Origin: Pithys albifrons albifrons | Lineage: Eukaryota; Chordata; Aves; Passeriformes; Thamnophilidae | Assembly (NCBI RefSeq): GCF_047495875.1 | Contig: NC_092466.1 | Span: 14,380,561-14,444,560, forward strand | Length of the DNA stretch: 64,000 nucleotides | Direction: 5' to 3' | Shown here: positions 1 to 12,800 of the stretch, one piece after another | Layout of the letters: the number at the start of each line of letters is the position of its first letter | Position numbering within the stretch: position 1 is the stretch's first letter | Program-made: the position numbers and the translations under genes | The notes under the pieces: model-generated | What the model was told of the DNA's origin: nothing | The model's database searches: none | Seen by the model: the letters and a program-made list of their open reading frames with translations, nothing else

Positions 1-3000
1 ATTGCCCTGCACTCCTACTGATTCTGCATTTAGGTTGTCACTGGAAGCTCCCTGCAGAGAGAGGGAACAGAAGAAACAGGAATTGAAACAATCTAAGCCA
101 CATCCTGTAAAACCATTCTCAGGAACGAGTGTGTTGCATCAGGTGTGTTTAAAAGGGTCATTAAAGGTGGAAATCACCGACCCATTGTGCATGCGAATTT
201 TTAATTTATTTTTTTTTATTTTGCAGTGTAGAATCAGATTCTTGGTGCTGCCTTTTTCAGTTGTAAAAAAGTTTATGTTCCTTTGCTGTTCCTTTTTAAG
301 TTTTAAGTCTTACTTGAGTAAGCTGGTTCTTAATCATCTTAGAATAAATGAAAAATCTTAGTTTAAAAGCAGGGAAAATATTCTGGGCTAGATGCAAACA
401 TGGAAATGCAGTAGAAGTTGTAACTTGAAATTGTATTTTATAGAGGAAAATGCCTTTATTTTAAATGCCTTATAACCTTGAATTTTCCTACAGTGTAGCT
501 TAGGGAACAGACTGGCAAATTTCTGCTATTTAGAAGTTGCAGTTAATAGCAGTTCAGATTTATGCATTTAAGCCACAGTTTGTAGATAGAGATGGGACTG
601 GCCCTATTAAGAATGTAGTATTTCATGACAGGTTGAATAATATTCACTCCTATAATCTGAAGAAAAGTTTGTGTTGTGGAGAGTGCTTTTTTTTAAATTT
701 TTTGCAGCTTTGTTTTAAATTTGTCTTGAAATGAGGGTATTAATGTATTTCTGGGGATGTGTGGAACTAATTCTGTGCTGGATTTGAGACCTGGCTCAAC
801 CAAGTTGAGCCATGTCAACATTCTGGTTTTAAAAAGTTGCAATTAGCTTTTTTTCTTTCCTCTGTCTTTATTTTTAGGGAAATGGATGTCCTTTAAGAAA
901 AAAAACACATTTTGGTTCAAGGGAGGCTGCTTCAGGTATGAGCAGTGCTGTTAATATGGAATTAATTAAACTATCAAATTCATCACTTAATGTTGCTTTT
1001 TAAGGTTTTTTGTCTTGAATTAATTATGTTGTCTGTTTTCTCCCACAAAAAAAATAATTACTGCTGTATACTCAATGTTATTTCTAATATATGGCAAGTT
1101 TGAAGGGAATTATAAGTAATTTGTGATTTTAGTGTAAAACAGATTGTTTGTAACTTAATCAGAAGTGATGATATTTCATTGTTTTAAAACCTTCATTGCA
1201 GATTATTGTTATGATTTCTCGTGCATTTCAGATAATCCATATTTACTGTGGTGCTTAATAAATTCTTTCAGCTAATATCCAAAAGAATGTTCTTTTTGAA
1301 CCATCCACTAAAGTTTAGCTGGTATTCCTGTTGCTTCTTGTCCTTTTTGATTCCATAATTTTGTTCTGTGGGAGGCAGAACTGAATCTAAAAAGCTCACA
1401 TAGGCAGAAGCTTGAAGTAGGGGTCAGTAGGATGATAAATTTAAAAAAAAAAAAAAGGGTCTGTGGTTGTGGAAACCCGTGAGACTCTTTGCTGCTCTGC
1501 ATCCCTTCCCACCTGCAGTAGCCCTTGGCCAGCAGTGCCCGAATTCCATTGGGAAGTTCTCAGACACATCAGCTCCCTGAGGTGGCTGGGCAGTGTCCAG
1601 GTGCAGGTACCAGCTCAAGGCAGGAAGCAGGAAAGCTTGGAGAGGAAGGTGGGCTCTGGTGGTGTGGAACCACAGCCTGAAAACGCATTTCTTTGTATTC
1701 TGAATGCTTTTCTTATTTTTATGACCACAGTTAAAATTACTGAAGTATTGCCAAAATGCTTTTCCTGGTTGTTATTTATACCCGTAATGTGGAACTTTAT
1801 TCTAGTCCCATATCTTACCTGGGGTATTGTCTGTTTCCAAAGACTGATTGATTGTAGTGTATAGCAAAAGTTTTCTGTGTGGGCTCCAGAGCTGCTTTAA
1901 AATAAATGTATTTAAATAATTTTCCAAGTTAGTTACAGTAATAACTGTACAGTATCAGATAAATCTTAAATTGTGTGTCCATTGTGTTCAAGCAGAATGA
2001 AAGTATTGTAGTTTCTGATAAATTGATTTAAAAACAGAGGTTAGTTTGTGTGGTAGTTTTGGCTTTAGTTTCAGGTAGGCCTCAGTTTCAGCAGGCTCAG
2101 AGAGACTACATAGATTAAGGGGGATAAACATCACCTAACTTAAGCAACCAAAGAGATGTCATATCATCTGGCATCATCAAGAGGTATAAAAAGAGAGGGA
2201 GGTTGGAGCTTCTGCCTCTTTTTGGTCTTTGCCTCAGACCTGTGAGGATCCCCTGCCCCTGCCCCTGCTGAGATCAGGCCTTGCTGCCATCCCCGGTGTG
2301 TTATCCAGGGAGGGGAACATTTTCTTGTTATAATTTTTCTCTCTTGCTGGGAGTTTTCTTTGGAAGAGTTTTTGGGAGGTCCTGTGTGGTTTGGGTGGTT
2401 GGAATCTGTATTATTTGGTTGGGTGACTTGGTAGTTGTTTCTCGTTGTTGGTTTGGTTTTCTCACATTTGTATATACATGTATTGTCATATTCTGTTTTT
2501 AATTGTCTCTCTTTTGTATAATGTAAGAAGCTTGCTATTTTGTGTTCTTTGGGGTTTTTTTCCTCCCTCCTCATCCCTTGGTGAGGGGTGTGGATTCTCT
2601 CTCTGTGTTGGGCAATTGGCATTTTGCCAGCTCAGCATAACACAGTTTGTTAGTTAAAGGGTAAGCTGTTAAAAGTTTGATTTTTTAAAATTATTTTTAA
2701 ACGTGACAAGAGTGTTTTACTTTTTTCTCAAACACTTTGTAGATGACCCATCTCAACCAAAGCTAATGCAGGTTTTAAAAAAACATGAGACATCTTTTCC
2801 ACATGCATTTAGAACATCATCTGAGGTGGCCTCTGGTACACCCAAGAGCCCGGCTGTTCCTTCCCACTGCCTGACAGCTAAAGTGTCTTCTGGGGCATCC
2901 AAACAAAGAGACTCTCCTGGGAAAAGAAAACACACTGCCGTGAGTGTGGATGAAGGCAGTTCAGATCAGTCTGAAGTATCAAGTTTGAATGACCCTGCTT

Positions 3001-3761
3001 TTAGTAAACAGTCTTCAAAATGCAAAAATAGGAGGACTGACTTTGTAAAAAGTATCCTCTTAAAGTCTGCTCATGATGATGTTCTGCAGCTAAAGGATGC
3101 TGCTGTCCTATCTAGGCAAGATTCTGCTCTTTCAAAGGAATACCTCAACTCGAGTGAGGAAAAGGAGAAAAATAATTGCCCCACTGTAGGTTTGTCATCT
3201 TCATATTCTGTACGCAGTCCTGATAAAAATAACCACATTTCTGTTGTGGATACCAAAGAGAATCAATTGCAGCTGGCTAACTCATGCATTTTGTTGGAAA
3301 AGTCCCTTCCTTTCTCTCAGGAAAAAAGTACTGTGTTGCCTTCTCTCCACCACTTAACACAGACAAAAGGTGTGAAATCTCTCCAGATTGCTGGCTTGTC
3401 TCAGGTATTGGATGCTTCCAAGAAAGAGCAGGGTGGGAAAAGACCAGAAAGACATGAACACAGTAAAGCACACATAAACAGTATTCAATGCAGCAACAGT
3501 TTTTCAAAAACTAAACACCGGACTTCAGAAAGTGCGTCTGATTCTTATACAGTGGAAGTATCTGGGAAACTTGCACCCTCAGGGGAGACTGGTACAAATG
3601 ATCCCCTTTCATTGCCTTTGAAAGAATGTTGCATGGACAGCAGCCATATGTTCTCACAACTCTCAGGAGAGTTAAAAGTTGAAAGCACCTCTACAGACAA
3701 GTCCAGGCTGAATGGAAAATCACAAAGTGGCTTTGATAGTGAGGATGACATTTTGGAATCC

Positions 3762-3806
<45 letters not shown>

Positions 3807-6800
3807 GATGATGATGATGATGATGAAGTATTAATGCCACTACCGAAAATTCTCTGTTCAAGTGACAAGCCACAGATAGGAACCATGGAAGAATCTTTTG
3901 ACAGTTTTTCTCAGGACACCGTGACTCCATTACTGAACCTTCATGTAAGTATCTAAAAACCAAAACCCATGTTCTTTTAAGTGTTCTTTTATGGGTGTTA
4001 CTTGCAAGAAAAATAATACAGATTTTAGCACATGGAAGGCCCAGTGAGTGCTTAATTATTGCCCTGTTTTTCAAAGTTTAAGAGAATGAAATTTTATGTA
4101 TCCACCAAAACACAGACAGAGGTCCTGGTGAGTGAGATCTCATACTCAAAAATTGATGGCCTGCAGCCTTACCTGTTCCAGGTGATACAGACAGACAGCA
4201 ACTTATTTATGTGTTCTAGAGAACTAATTTCTGCTATTCAGCTCTGTTTTATAAACACAGCAAATTGCTTCAGCACCTATGCCCAGTAGTCTTTTAGTAC
4301 CTGTTCCACTACCATGCAAAGCACAAACCATGACTTTTTACTCAGTTTTTGTAACATTCTACAATAACTTATGTCTGTGTCTCAAATAGTTGAGTTTTTT
4401 TCTTAAGTGGTGTCAGTAGAACCCCTTGCTAATAAGTCAGAATGTGTATGACTGATTTATAACACTTACTTTACATTAATTTTAATCAGAAATCTATTCT
4501 ACACCAACACTTAGCCACCTCTTGCTGATTCTCATGCCCGTTAAAACTACAGCACAGTGTGATGAGATGGCAGATAATCGGCCTTATGTTATATTTTATG
4601 TGATTTTTCCCCTTTTTCATAAAGCATGAAAATTCAGAATCACTTGTCTCTTAAAACTTTACTGGGCTTAAGAGTCCTGTGCTGTACAGTTACGATGCAG
4701 TTGGAGCAGGGATGTGCTTGTTACTGTGCTTGCCCTTGGAATGGCTGAAATACTGTAGCCAGATTGCATTAGCTGTATGCCTTCTGGTGGGCTTTAGGAG
4801 TTCTGTTTCTGCTTTTTCCCCCTAGAGGAAAAGGTATGAGTTACATTTAGAAGATGTGTGCAGTCTAATGTTTACATTTTCCTGATCAGGTAAGGTTTTT
4901 ATGAGCTGAACTTAGCTGGGGGAGGTTGACGTAGACACTGAGAGATCTAGAACCCCAATCATACATCCTTGACAGAGTCAGATTTGTGTACAAGTAAGTG
5001 TGATGTTGGCTTTGAGTTCGTATTTCATGGAAATGGGAAGTTGTTCAGAAAGGATTTCAGAAAGCTGAATGAATTCTGCTCACAAGGGATAGATGAAGTG
5101 TTTGAATCCCTGTACACAGAACATTATGATGAATTGATACGTATTTTTAAAAAATGAGCTCATTTGTTCAATAATAGCTTGTCAAATAAGTAGTAATTTT
5201 GAAGTTTTATTGTAAAGTAATGTTTTAATAAGGAAAGTCCTGCAGTAGGTCTTGCTGTGGCATTCCTGATAGCTGGTACAGGTTGGAGAAGGCTGCATTT
5301 AAACAAAGAGATTTTGTACTGAGCCTGTGTGGGCTGGAGTTAATTCTCTTTATAACAGCAGTATGGTGCTTGTGTTTAAGACAGAAAACAGGTCACTTAC
5401 CAACACTGTTTTTACCTGTTGTGGAGCAGTACTTGCACAGCATCAAGGCTTTCTCTTCTTCCTGTACTGCCCCCATAGAGTGGGCAAAGGTTGGGAGGGA
5501 ACAGGGCCTGGGCAGCAGACCCAGATGACCAAAGGCATATTTTCCATGCCATGTAGTGTCACACTCAGCAATCAAAACACCAAGCAGGTCTGGCATGTGG
5601 CCATTACTCAGTGTCTAACTGGGCATCCTTCTTGTCAGAGGTGCTGAGTAACTGCCTTTGAATCACTTTTTCTTTTCCCCCTTATCCCTTTTTCCTTATT
5701 AAACTTGTCTTGACCCATCTGTTCTCTTGCCTTTGCTCTTCTTATTCACTGCCCTGCACGACTGGCTGGGGAAGTGAACAAGGTGTGTGGTGCTTTGCTG
5801 CTGGCTGGAGTCAGCCCACCATGAGTTCCTACGGCAGAAAACAAACAGCAGAATACCTGTATAAATACTGTCTTGCCCCTCTACTCCTGTTTTTCAGTCT
5901 CTGAAATGGTTTATTTGTTGACTGAGTTACTATCTCCATAGACAGATGTTGAGCAGCCTTATTTATTTTATCTCTGCTTCTGACTCATCGTGCTAGAGCA
6001 TTATAGACCAGACTTGTGTGGTTCCAAAGGTATTCCGCAATCCTGGCCAACGTATCTATGTAATTAATGGTTAAGGCTGATAAACAGATGCAGCCTAGGT
6101 CAAGTGTTTGTGGCATGTGTATGTGACCACAACATTTGGCATGGCCTGTTTCTGCATAATTAATTGCCAAATAAGACAAAGCAGTTAAAACTGTCCCAGC
6201 GTTTTCATGACCATGGTTTTTGCTTATACTGACATTCTTCTCTTGCCTTGTAAGAAGGGGCCTATGGCCATGTTGGAATAAATGTTTGATTCCTCAGTTG
6301 TTCAACAGTCATTTTAGACATTTTAACCAGATATAAAATGTGGGAAAGCTGAAGACTTCTTACCTTAAGATTTCTCACATAAAGACGTGCTGCTTGTTGC
6401 ATTTGAAAGGTATCTGTGAATAGCAAGGTGGGGTCAGAAGGGCTGTTTGTCCAAAGAACATAATTTTGGCCATAAAAGATTTAAAATCTGTTGTCTGCTA
6501 CAAGCTGAATAAAAGGCGAACTACTGAAAAGCAAACCACTAGCAAAATTAGTCAAGACTCTGCATGTTGTTTGGTTTGTGTTTGTTTTGTTTGTTGGGTT
6601 TTTTTTTAATTCTACTTAGCAGTGTCTTAATTTCAGGGTTTATTAGACTTTTGATTGGAAGCTTTGTTTTGTCTGATGATTTTAGAGATGGTTTAAGAAA
6701 GACTGGGACTTCATCCTCTAGGGACTCTGGCAGTAAGAAAAAGATCCAGAATAATTTTTGGAGCTTCTTGTCTTGTGCATAAGAATGGGGATTCCCAGAG

Positions 6801-9800
6801 TCTCAGTGGCTGACAATAATAAAATTGTGGGGTCAAAGTGTACTGATGCTAATGCTCTTTGTGAAGGTTAGCTGGAGATCAGCCCCACAGATACAGATTT
6901 TTGCTTCACTGTTCAGTTCCATTGTGAAACGTAGTTATTTCTAAATTACTCACTGAGAGAGATTTGACATAAAATTATCAGGGGACTGAGAAACCTAACC
7001 TGTTAATCATCCTGTTTTGCAGGATCTCCTTTGGGTTTCTATCTACATGTAAAATACCATTAAAATGGGAAGAGGTTTCTATTTTCATTGTGTTTATTGT
7101 CTAATACTGAATGAATTGATAGCTTGTGATATTTTTTTAATTTCTGTTTAATTTACAGCTTTCTAGGACTCCTGCCATAACCAAGGTGTCATATGTGAAC
7201 AGCTTAGAAAACCTCCTGAAGGAGAAAGAAGAATCTAAAAGGTTTGCTTCTTAAAGCTGGTTTTAAAATTTTGGGATGGTGTTGTAGAAACTTAGATTTA
7301 TCTCATTGCCCCCAGCTGGTGGAGTTTGATGAGCAGCAAGGTAAGCTGTACCTTCTGATGGCACCAACATACATCTGCCATGACCTACAAGTGTGGCCTA
7401 AACTGTAAAAGCCGAATGACAGGCTCCTTCCAAGCAATAAGGAGTGATTTGTGATTCATCTGTCTACCCTTGAAGAGCCGGAATAAGTTCACTGATGCCT
7501 TCATTAGAGGTCCCTGAGCCAGCTATAGCAGCTGCTGGGCAGGCATGAAATAGAAATATTTATGTAGACTGACTGTACTAGTTTCTTCAAAGGCATTTGT
7601 AGCTCAGTTTTGCTTCCCAAAGTTGTGTGGACTGTGGGTGTCTGAGTAGGTTTCACAGGTCAGTGAACAGAACTAATGAGTTCTTGCAAGAGATTTTTGG
7701 GTAGGAAGTGAAATGTGGTGTATGTGCTGATGGCAAGTGGTGGTGATGTGTGATTAGCTGTTCCGGTTAAAGAATCTGACCCTGGTAACTATGGGCTGAC
7801 TGCCTATGGAGTGAGTAAGGGATACTCCTATAACTAATATTGTTTAACAAATAAAGTATTTGTTTGGCATTTAAGAAAAAAAATAAAAATTTAGCCACAA
7901 GATTGAAAGTTTTGTTCAGTTACAAAAAATTTTGTCAGAAGTTTGTTGCATGTATTCTCTGACAAACTATCAAATTTTTTAACTAGTGACAAATCACTAG
8001 ATTGATTGTGCTACTGGAAATTCATTAGGATTTGAGAAGCATTCACTTTGTACCTTGGAACAGCAAGGTGCTTGGCTTTCACAGAGATGCAATGTCTCAC
8101 GGGCTTTTGTCACATGCAGTGTGCTACTGAACTCTTGGGTTCACATGCAGATGTTGAATTTGGTTGTCTTCTGTTGCAGTACTAAGTGGTGATGATGTGC
8201 TTTGCTGCTACTGTTATTGCAGGGTAGATGAACTGGAAAAGCGGCTACAGGAAGGCGTAAAAAGAGAGTGCAATGCCTCAGATGGAGAACACGAGGAGAA
8301 TGCCAGTGGAGATGAAGATGTCTCAGAAGAACAGAGGTCCTTCCAACTCCAAAACCAATTAAATCTAGTTCTTGGCTTTTATAGCCTTTTTTTCCAAACC
8401 TCTCTTTGTTTCCAGTAGTTATATGTTTAATGTGAACCATTTTTATATCTTTTGGGGTTCAGTGGATTTCCCTGGGTGTTAGTGTATTCTAACAATTCAG
8501 CTTTCATGTGAGACTTGTGTTCAACATCTGCAAATAACTGTCTCAAGCAGCAAATATTTTCTCAATGCTTGAATTAATAAAAGAATTTTTCAATTTTACA
8601 GGGCGTTTATAAAGAGATTTTCAGTAGTAGGTAATGTCATACCTGATTACCACCCTGGAGAAGATATATTTGATTTATCAGCCTCTGGGCAAATCTTCAA
8701 TCAACATAACCTTGACTTGAGGAATTTTTACTTCAACCCTCAAAATCCTATAGAAAAGCTGCTTCTTAAGTAAGAATATCCTCTTTACTTTGTTGTGTTT
8801 ACTCATACAATTTTCTTTGGTGTTAGCAGTTTTAAGATAAAATACTGTCTTTGCATATAAATGTGCTCTGTCTTACTAAGTAGGCAAGACTGACTCCTTT
8901 TCCCTGAAATTTTCCTTGCTGGGTTGACTTTACAGAACAGTAAATTGTAACTTGAAGATTCCTTCCTTCCTTCCTCCAGTGGAATTCTTGAAAAACCATT
9001 GATATAAAACATAAGATAAAAGTAGCTGTTCTGGCCTCTTCCATATTTCTACTGCATTGGGCTGTTGTTGGTAACCTGACCAGTTTGTGGAAGATAAATG
9101 CAGAAGTGAAATGTTTTAATGAACACAAGCTTAACCATCCCCAGATGGAAAGAAGACCTTTGTGGTGAACTGATTTGTGACCTCCCTAGTGCTGCATTGT
9201 GTCTGCTGAGAGACTTTTGGTGCTCCTGTTCTGGATGGGCCTGGGACTTAGGGCTCCACCTAAGGAGGATTGCAGAGACTTACTGTCCCTGGCACCTGTT
9301 AGACTCAGTCACTGAGCAATCAGTGTGTCTGTACATAAACAACTGCCCTGGAACTCATGGGCATTTCTGTTCTATATTTGAGGCTGTTGAACTATAAATA
9401 GCTGGAAAAATTCTTGCCTAATGCCACAAGTGTAAATCCTGAAATATTCTAGTTATTTCAGTTGGTATTTTATTCCAAACATGCATCAGTGGAACTGAGA
9501 GAATTTGTTTACTCTTAAAGGATTTATGTGCATGTGTATGTGTGTAATTGTGAGTGTGAAGAGGAGGAGGGTGACTTATCTCTTGAGAAAATGATGTTTA
9601 TGATCCAGTCCTTTGGCTTCAGGCCTTTCTATTAATATATTTTGGAGATGAGAAGGATATAAGCTTCAAAAGCATCTTGTAAATCAGTTACTGGAGGAAT
9701 GAGAATTAAGCTAATCATCCCTTGCAGAAGGCAATTATGATTTAATTGCTTATGCATTCTACCCAGTTGGCACAGCTGGCACGTACTGGCTGCCCAGTTG

Positions 9801-12800
9801 ACACATGGAGGTCTTCCCAGTCAGACAGGTAGAGGGTATATGTAGGAGTTAGGACACAGATCTCTCAGGAGAGTTACCTGATTCAGTAGATGGAGGGAAT
9901 CGAGGAAACTAAAGAAGGATATGTGGGAAACTGGATATCATGAATTCAACTGCTTATGACATACCTAACTTTCTAAAGAAGGCTAAAACTAAAATAATTC
10001 AGTAATAGCAATTACGTACTTTTTGTTGTTCAGCTACTTTTTGCACCTCACAAATTTGCACAGGGAAATTGGGCTGTTTGATTTTAGCTACCTCCAGACT
10101 CTTTATTTAAAAAAAATTAAAAGCAATGTTTTTTCTCTTCTGAAAATGTTTGTAGAGGTCATTAGACTGGTTAAGTCTTACTCACTGGTCTCAGTACACG
10201 TAACAGCCTGTCTGTGTAGTCAGGCATAGTGGTTCACAGTGCAATAGTGTAAGTCAGTGTTTATTTGAAACTGTTATTCTCTCGTGATATAAATGTTTCC
10301 AAACTGTATATTATGGCATTCTTGAGAAAAAGATCGTTGTTCTAAATGACACTCGTAAATTTAATTGCTCTTACAAATCAAGATTTGATTACTATAGCAT
10401 TTTATATGGGTAATAGCATGAGAATAATACCTGGTTTGGATATTCAGATCTTTCTTTGCTTTTGATGATGATCTGAGAGGTAGAGAAGTTCTTATGCTTT
10501 TGTGAAAGTGATGATTCAACCACTAATTGATTTTTGTTCTCTTTCCTCACCCCCATCTTTCTCTTACAGTTCTAGTATAACGCAGCAGCTTTTTTTAGCT
10601 GTTAATGGTTTTCTCAGTTCTGCTTACAGTTGTATATTGTGTCCCATTCCAGTTCTGAAGTGGCTTTTCCAGGTAAGTCCATGCTATTCAAGCAGTTATA
10701 CTCTATGCACGTATAATACATTTCCTGACAGCCAATTGTAGCAGGAATAACCAGAACAAGTTTGTGAATCTGTTCCATTAGGATAACAACTTTTAAATCA
10801 AAAAGTCTTCCCCCCCAGCCCCCTCCTCACTGAGTTCTGATTTGTTTTCCAATCTGGAATACTTTGATTGTCACTGGGGGTAAACCACTAGAAATAGCTT
10901 TTTCTCCACACTTTGAGTGAATGCAAAGCTGCACATCCCTGTCCATCTTCATATATGCTACTGCATTTGAAAAGGACACAGTACATGCTGGGCAAGGAGA
11001 GACTTGAGGGTATTAGTAGTGTGGGACAAATCACAAGCAAATGTTAATTGTATTTCCTTCCACTTTTAGAAAAAAAATATACTGCAGTATGCAAAAGTAC
11101 CATTTCTACATATCGCCTTCTGAATCATCAATGATACCTGCATTATCAGATAATTTTCCTTTGGAAAAGGTATCTTATGGCTCAGGAAAAAAACTGGAGT
11201 CATTTTCAAAGGAAATGTGGTGGCTGTCTCCTTTCTAGATGTGTCTGAATCCCCAGGAATTTACATAGTGCTGTTACTCACAAAAATGCCAGTCTCCATT
11301 CTAGTATTATTTACCACATTTTAACTGTACCTGAAAAAAAAAAGCTGGACCACCTTGAAATTGCAGCTTTTGTCTATTGACTGGCTTTCTACATTTGCCA
11401 CAAGGGAAACGTTTTGCTTTTCTATGTCCTTCCCTCTCACCAGGAAAAAAGTGCCTTCCCCCATTCTGTGAGCGCTGGTGTTCCCCTAATGAAGAGGAAG
11501 TGAGAGCCAATTCAGATCACTTACAGAGCAGGAAACTCTCCAGTGCTTGGGGGAGAAGGAAGTTTTTGCTGGGCTACTGAAGTACTCTGGGAAACCTGAA
11601 CTGTACTTCATAGTCATGTTTTTGTAGTTGAGAGTTCTGTGAAAAACTACAAATTCATGGTTTGGGTTTAGTATTGCATATGTTCAGCTTGCCTGTGACT
11701 GGAAAATGGTGTAGTTAACTCTGTTGCCTGCACTCCTGATCAGGGAGTTCAATTTGATCACGTCTGCAAGTGGGTTTCAAAGGAATGTGATACTTTTCAT
11801 TTTCTTAGCCCTCAGAACTTTCTTATGAACTACCACATGGTTACAGCATTCTGTTATTGTCAACAATTGATTTTAAAGTATTCATAGCATCTTTGCACTG
11901 CTTGAAAAAATCAGTTTTCAGAGTATTCTGTTCCCCTTCATGTATCTTGCTTTAGAGGCTTTGGGGTTGTGTTTTTGTTTTTTAATATGTTACTGTTTCT
12001 TATTTTATTTTGACAAGGAGTTGTATGTTGGTTTGGGGGGATTTATTGTTTTGTTGTTTTTTTTCCAATTAAAAGAAAACTAGTGCCATCATGCATCTTG
12101 GTTTTTCATGTGTGGTTTCTCTTCTCTCCACAGATGATGTCTATTCATCCTGACCATTTTGTTTCCACTCAGATTTTAGACAGATTGATGGAGCTAACAC
12201 TGAGAAACTGTAAGTATTTGAAGGATGGCAAAGCCACCTAAATGAAGGCATTTCTCTTCTCAGGTTTAGGAAAGTATTGGTGAGGAAGTAAAAGGCACTA
12301 GTTCTGTTCTGTGATTCTGGCATGAATTTAGGCTCTTGTCTTGCTTATGTAATGCACAAATGCTGGGGGTTGGTCTTCACTGAGTGTGCACAAGCTGTGC
12401 CACAGTGTGTGGTCCTGGCACGTACCTGCAAAGCAGTGCATCCAGTACAGAGCCTTTTAAATTCATGCCTGGTATTTCACAAATAGAATTTACCTGAAGA
12501 GAAGCCCAGTCTGTTCAACGGTTTCCCTCCTTTCCTTCTCTTGCTCTGGAAAGTGCACACATTCACAATTTAAGGTCTGCAAAATGTTTTTCACATTGGC
12601 ATACCCAGTGTGTGGCACTACCTGGTTTACTTTCCAGATAAATGGCAAAAGTGGAGAGAGTCATATACCTGCACAAAAACACTTAGAAGGATCTGCCTCA
12701 GCTCACACTGCTGTTAGTGTTGTGTGTGTTTTGCCTTCCTTCATCTGTACTCTCAAATACTTCTCCACTACCACTTCCTTTGTACGTCACCCGTGTTTTC

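Noticed and set aside
224..330. Possible extra SLF2 exon after TTTTATTTTGCAG
   Set aside because: The frame that would follow lacks protein-like composition, and exon 1-142 joins 878-935 in phase without it.
2164..2622. 152-codon minus-strand frame
   Set aside because: It lies entirely inside the solo LTR in antisense and has no protein-family look.
3545..4074. Minus-strand frames with poly-Ser or poly-His
   Set aside because: They are shadows of the GAT repeat in the SLF2 coding exon.
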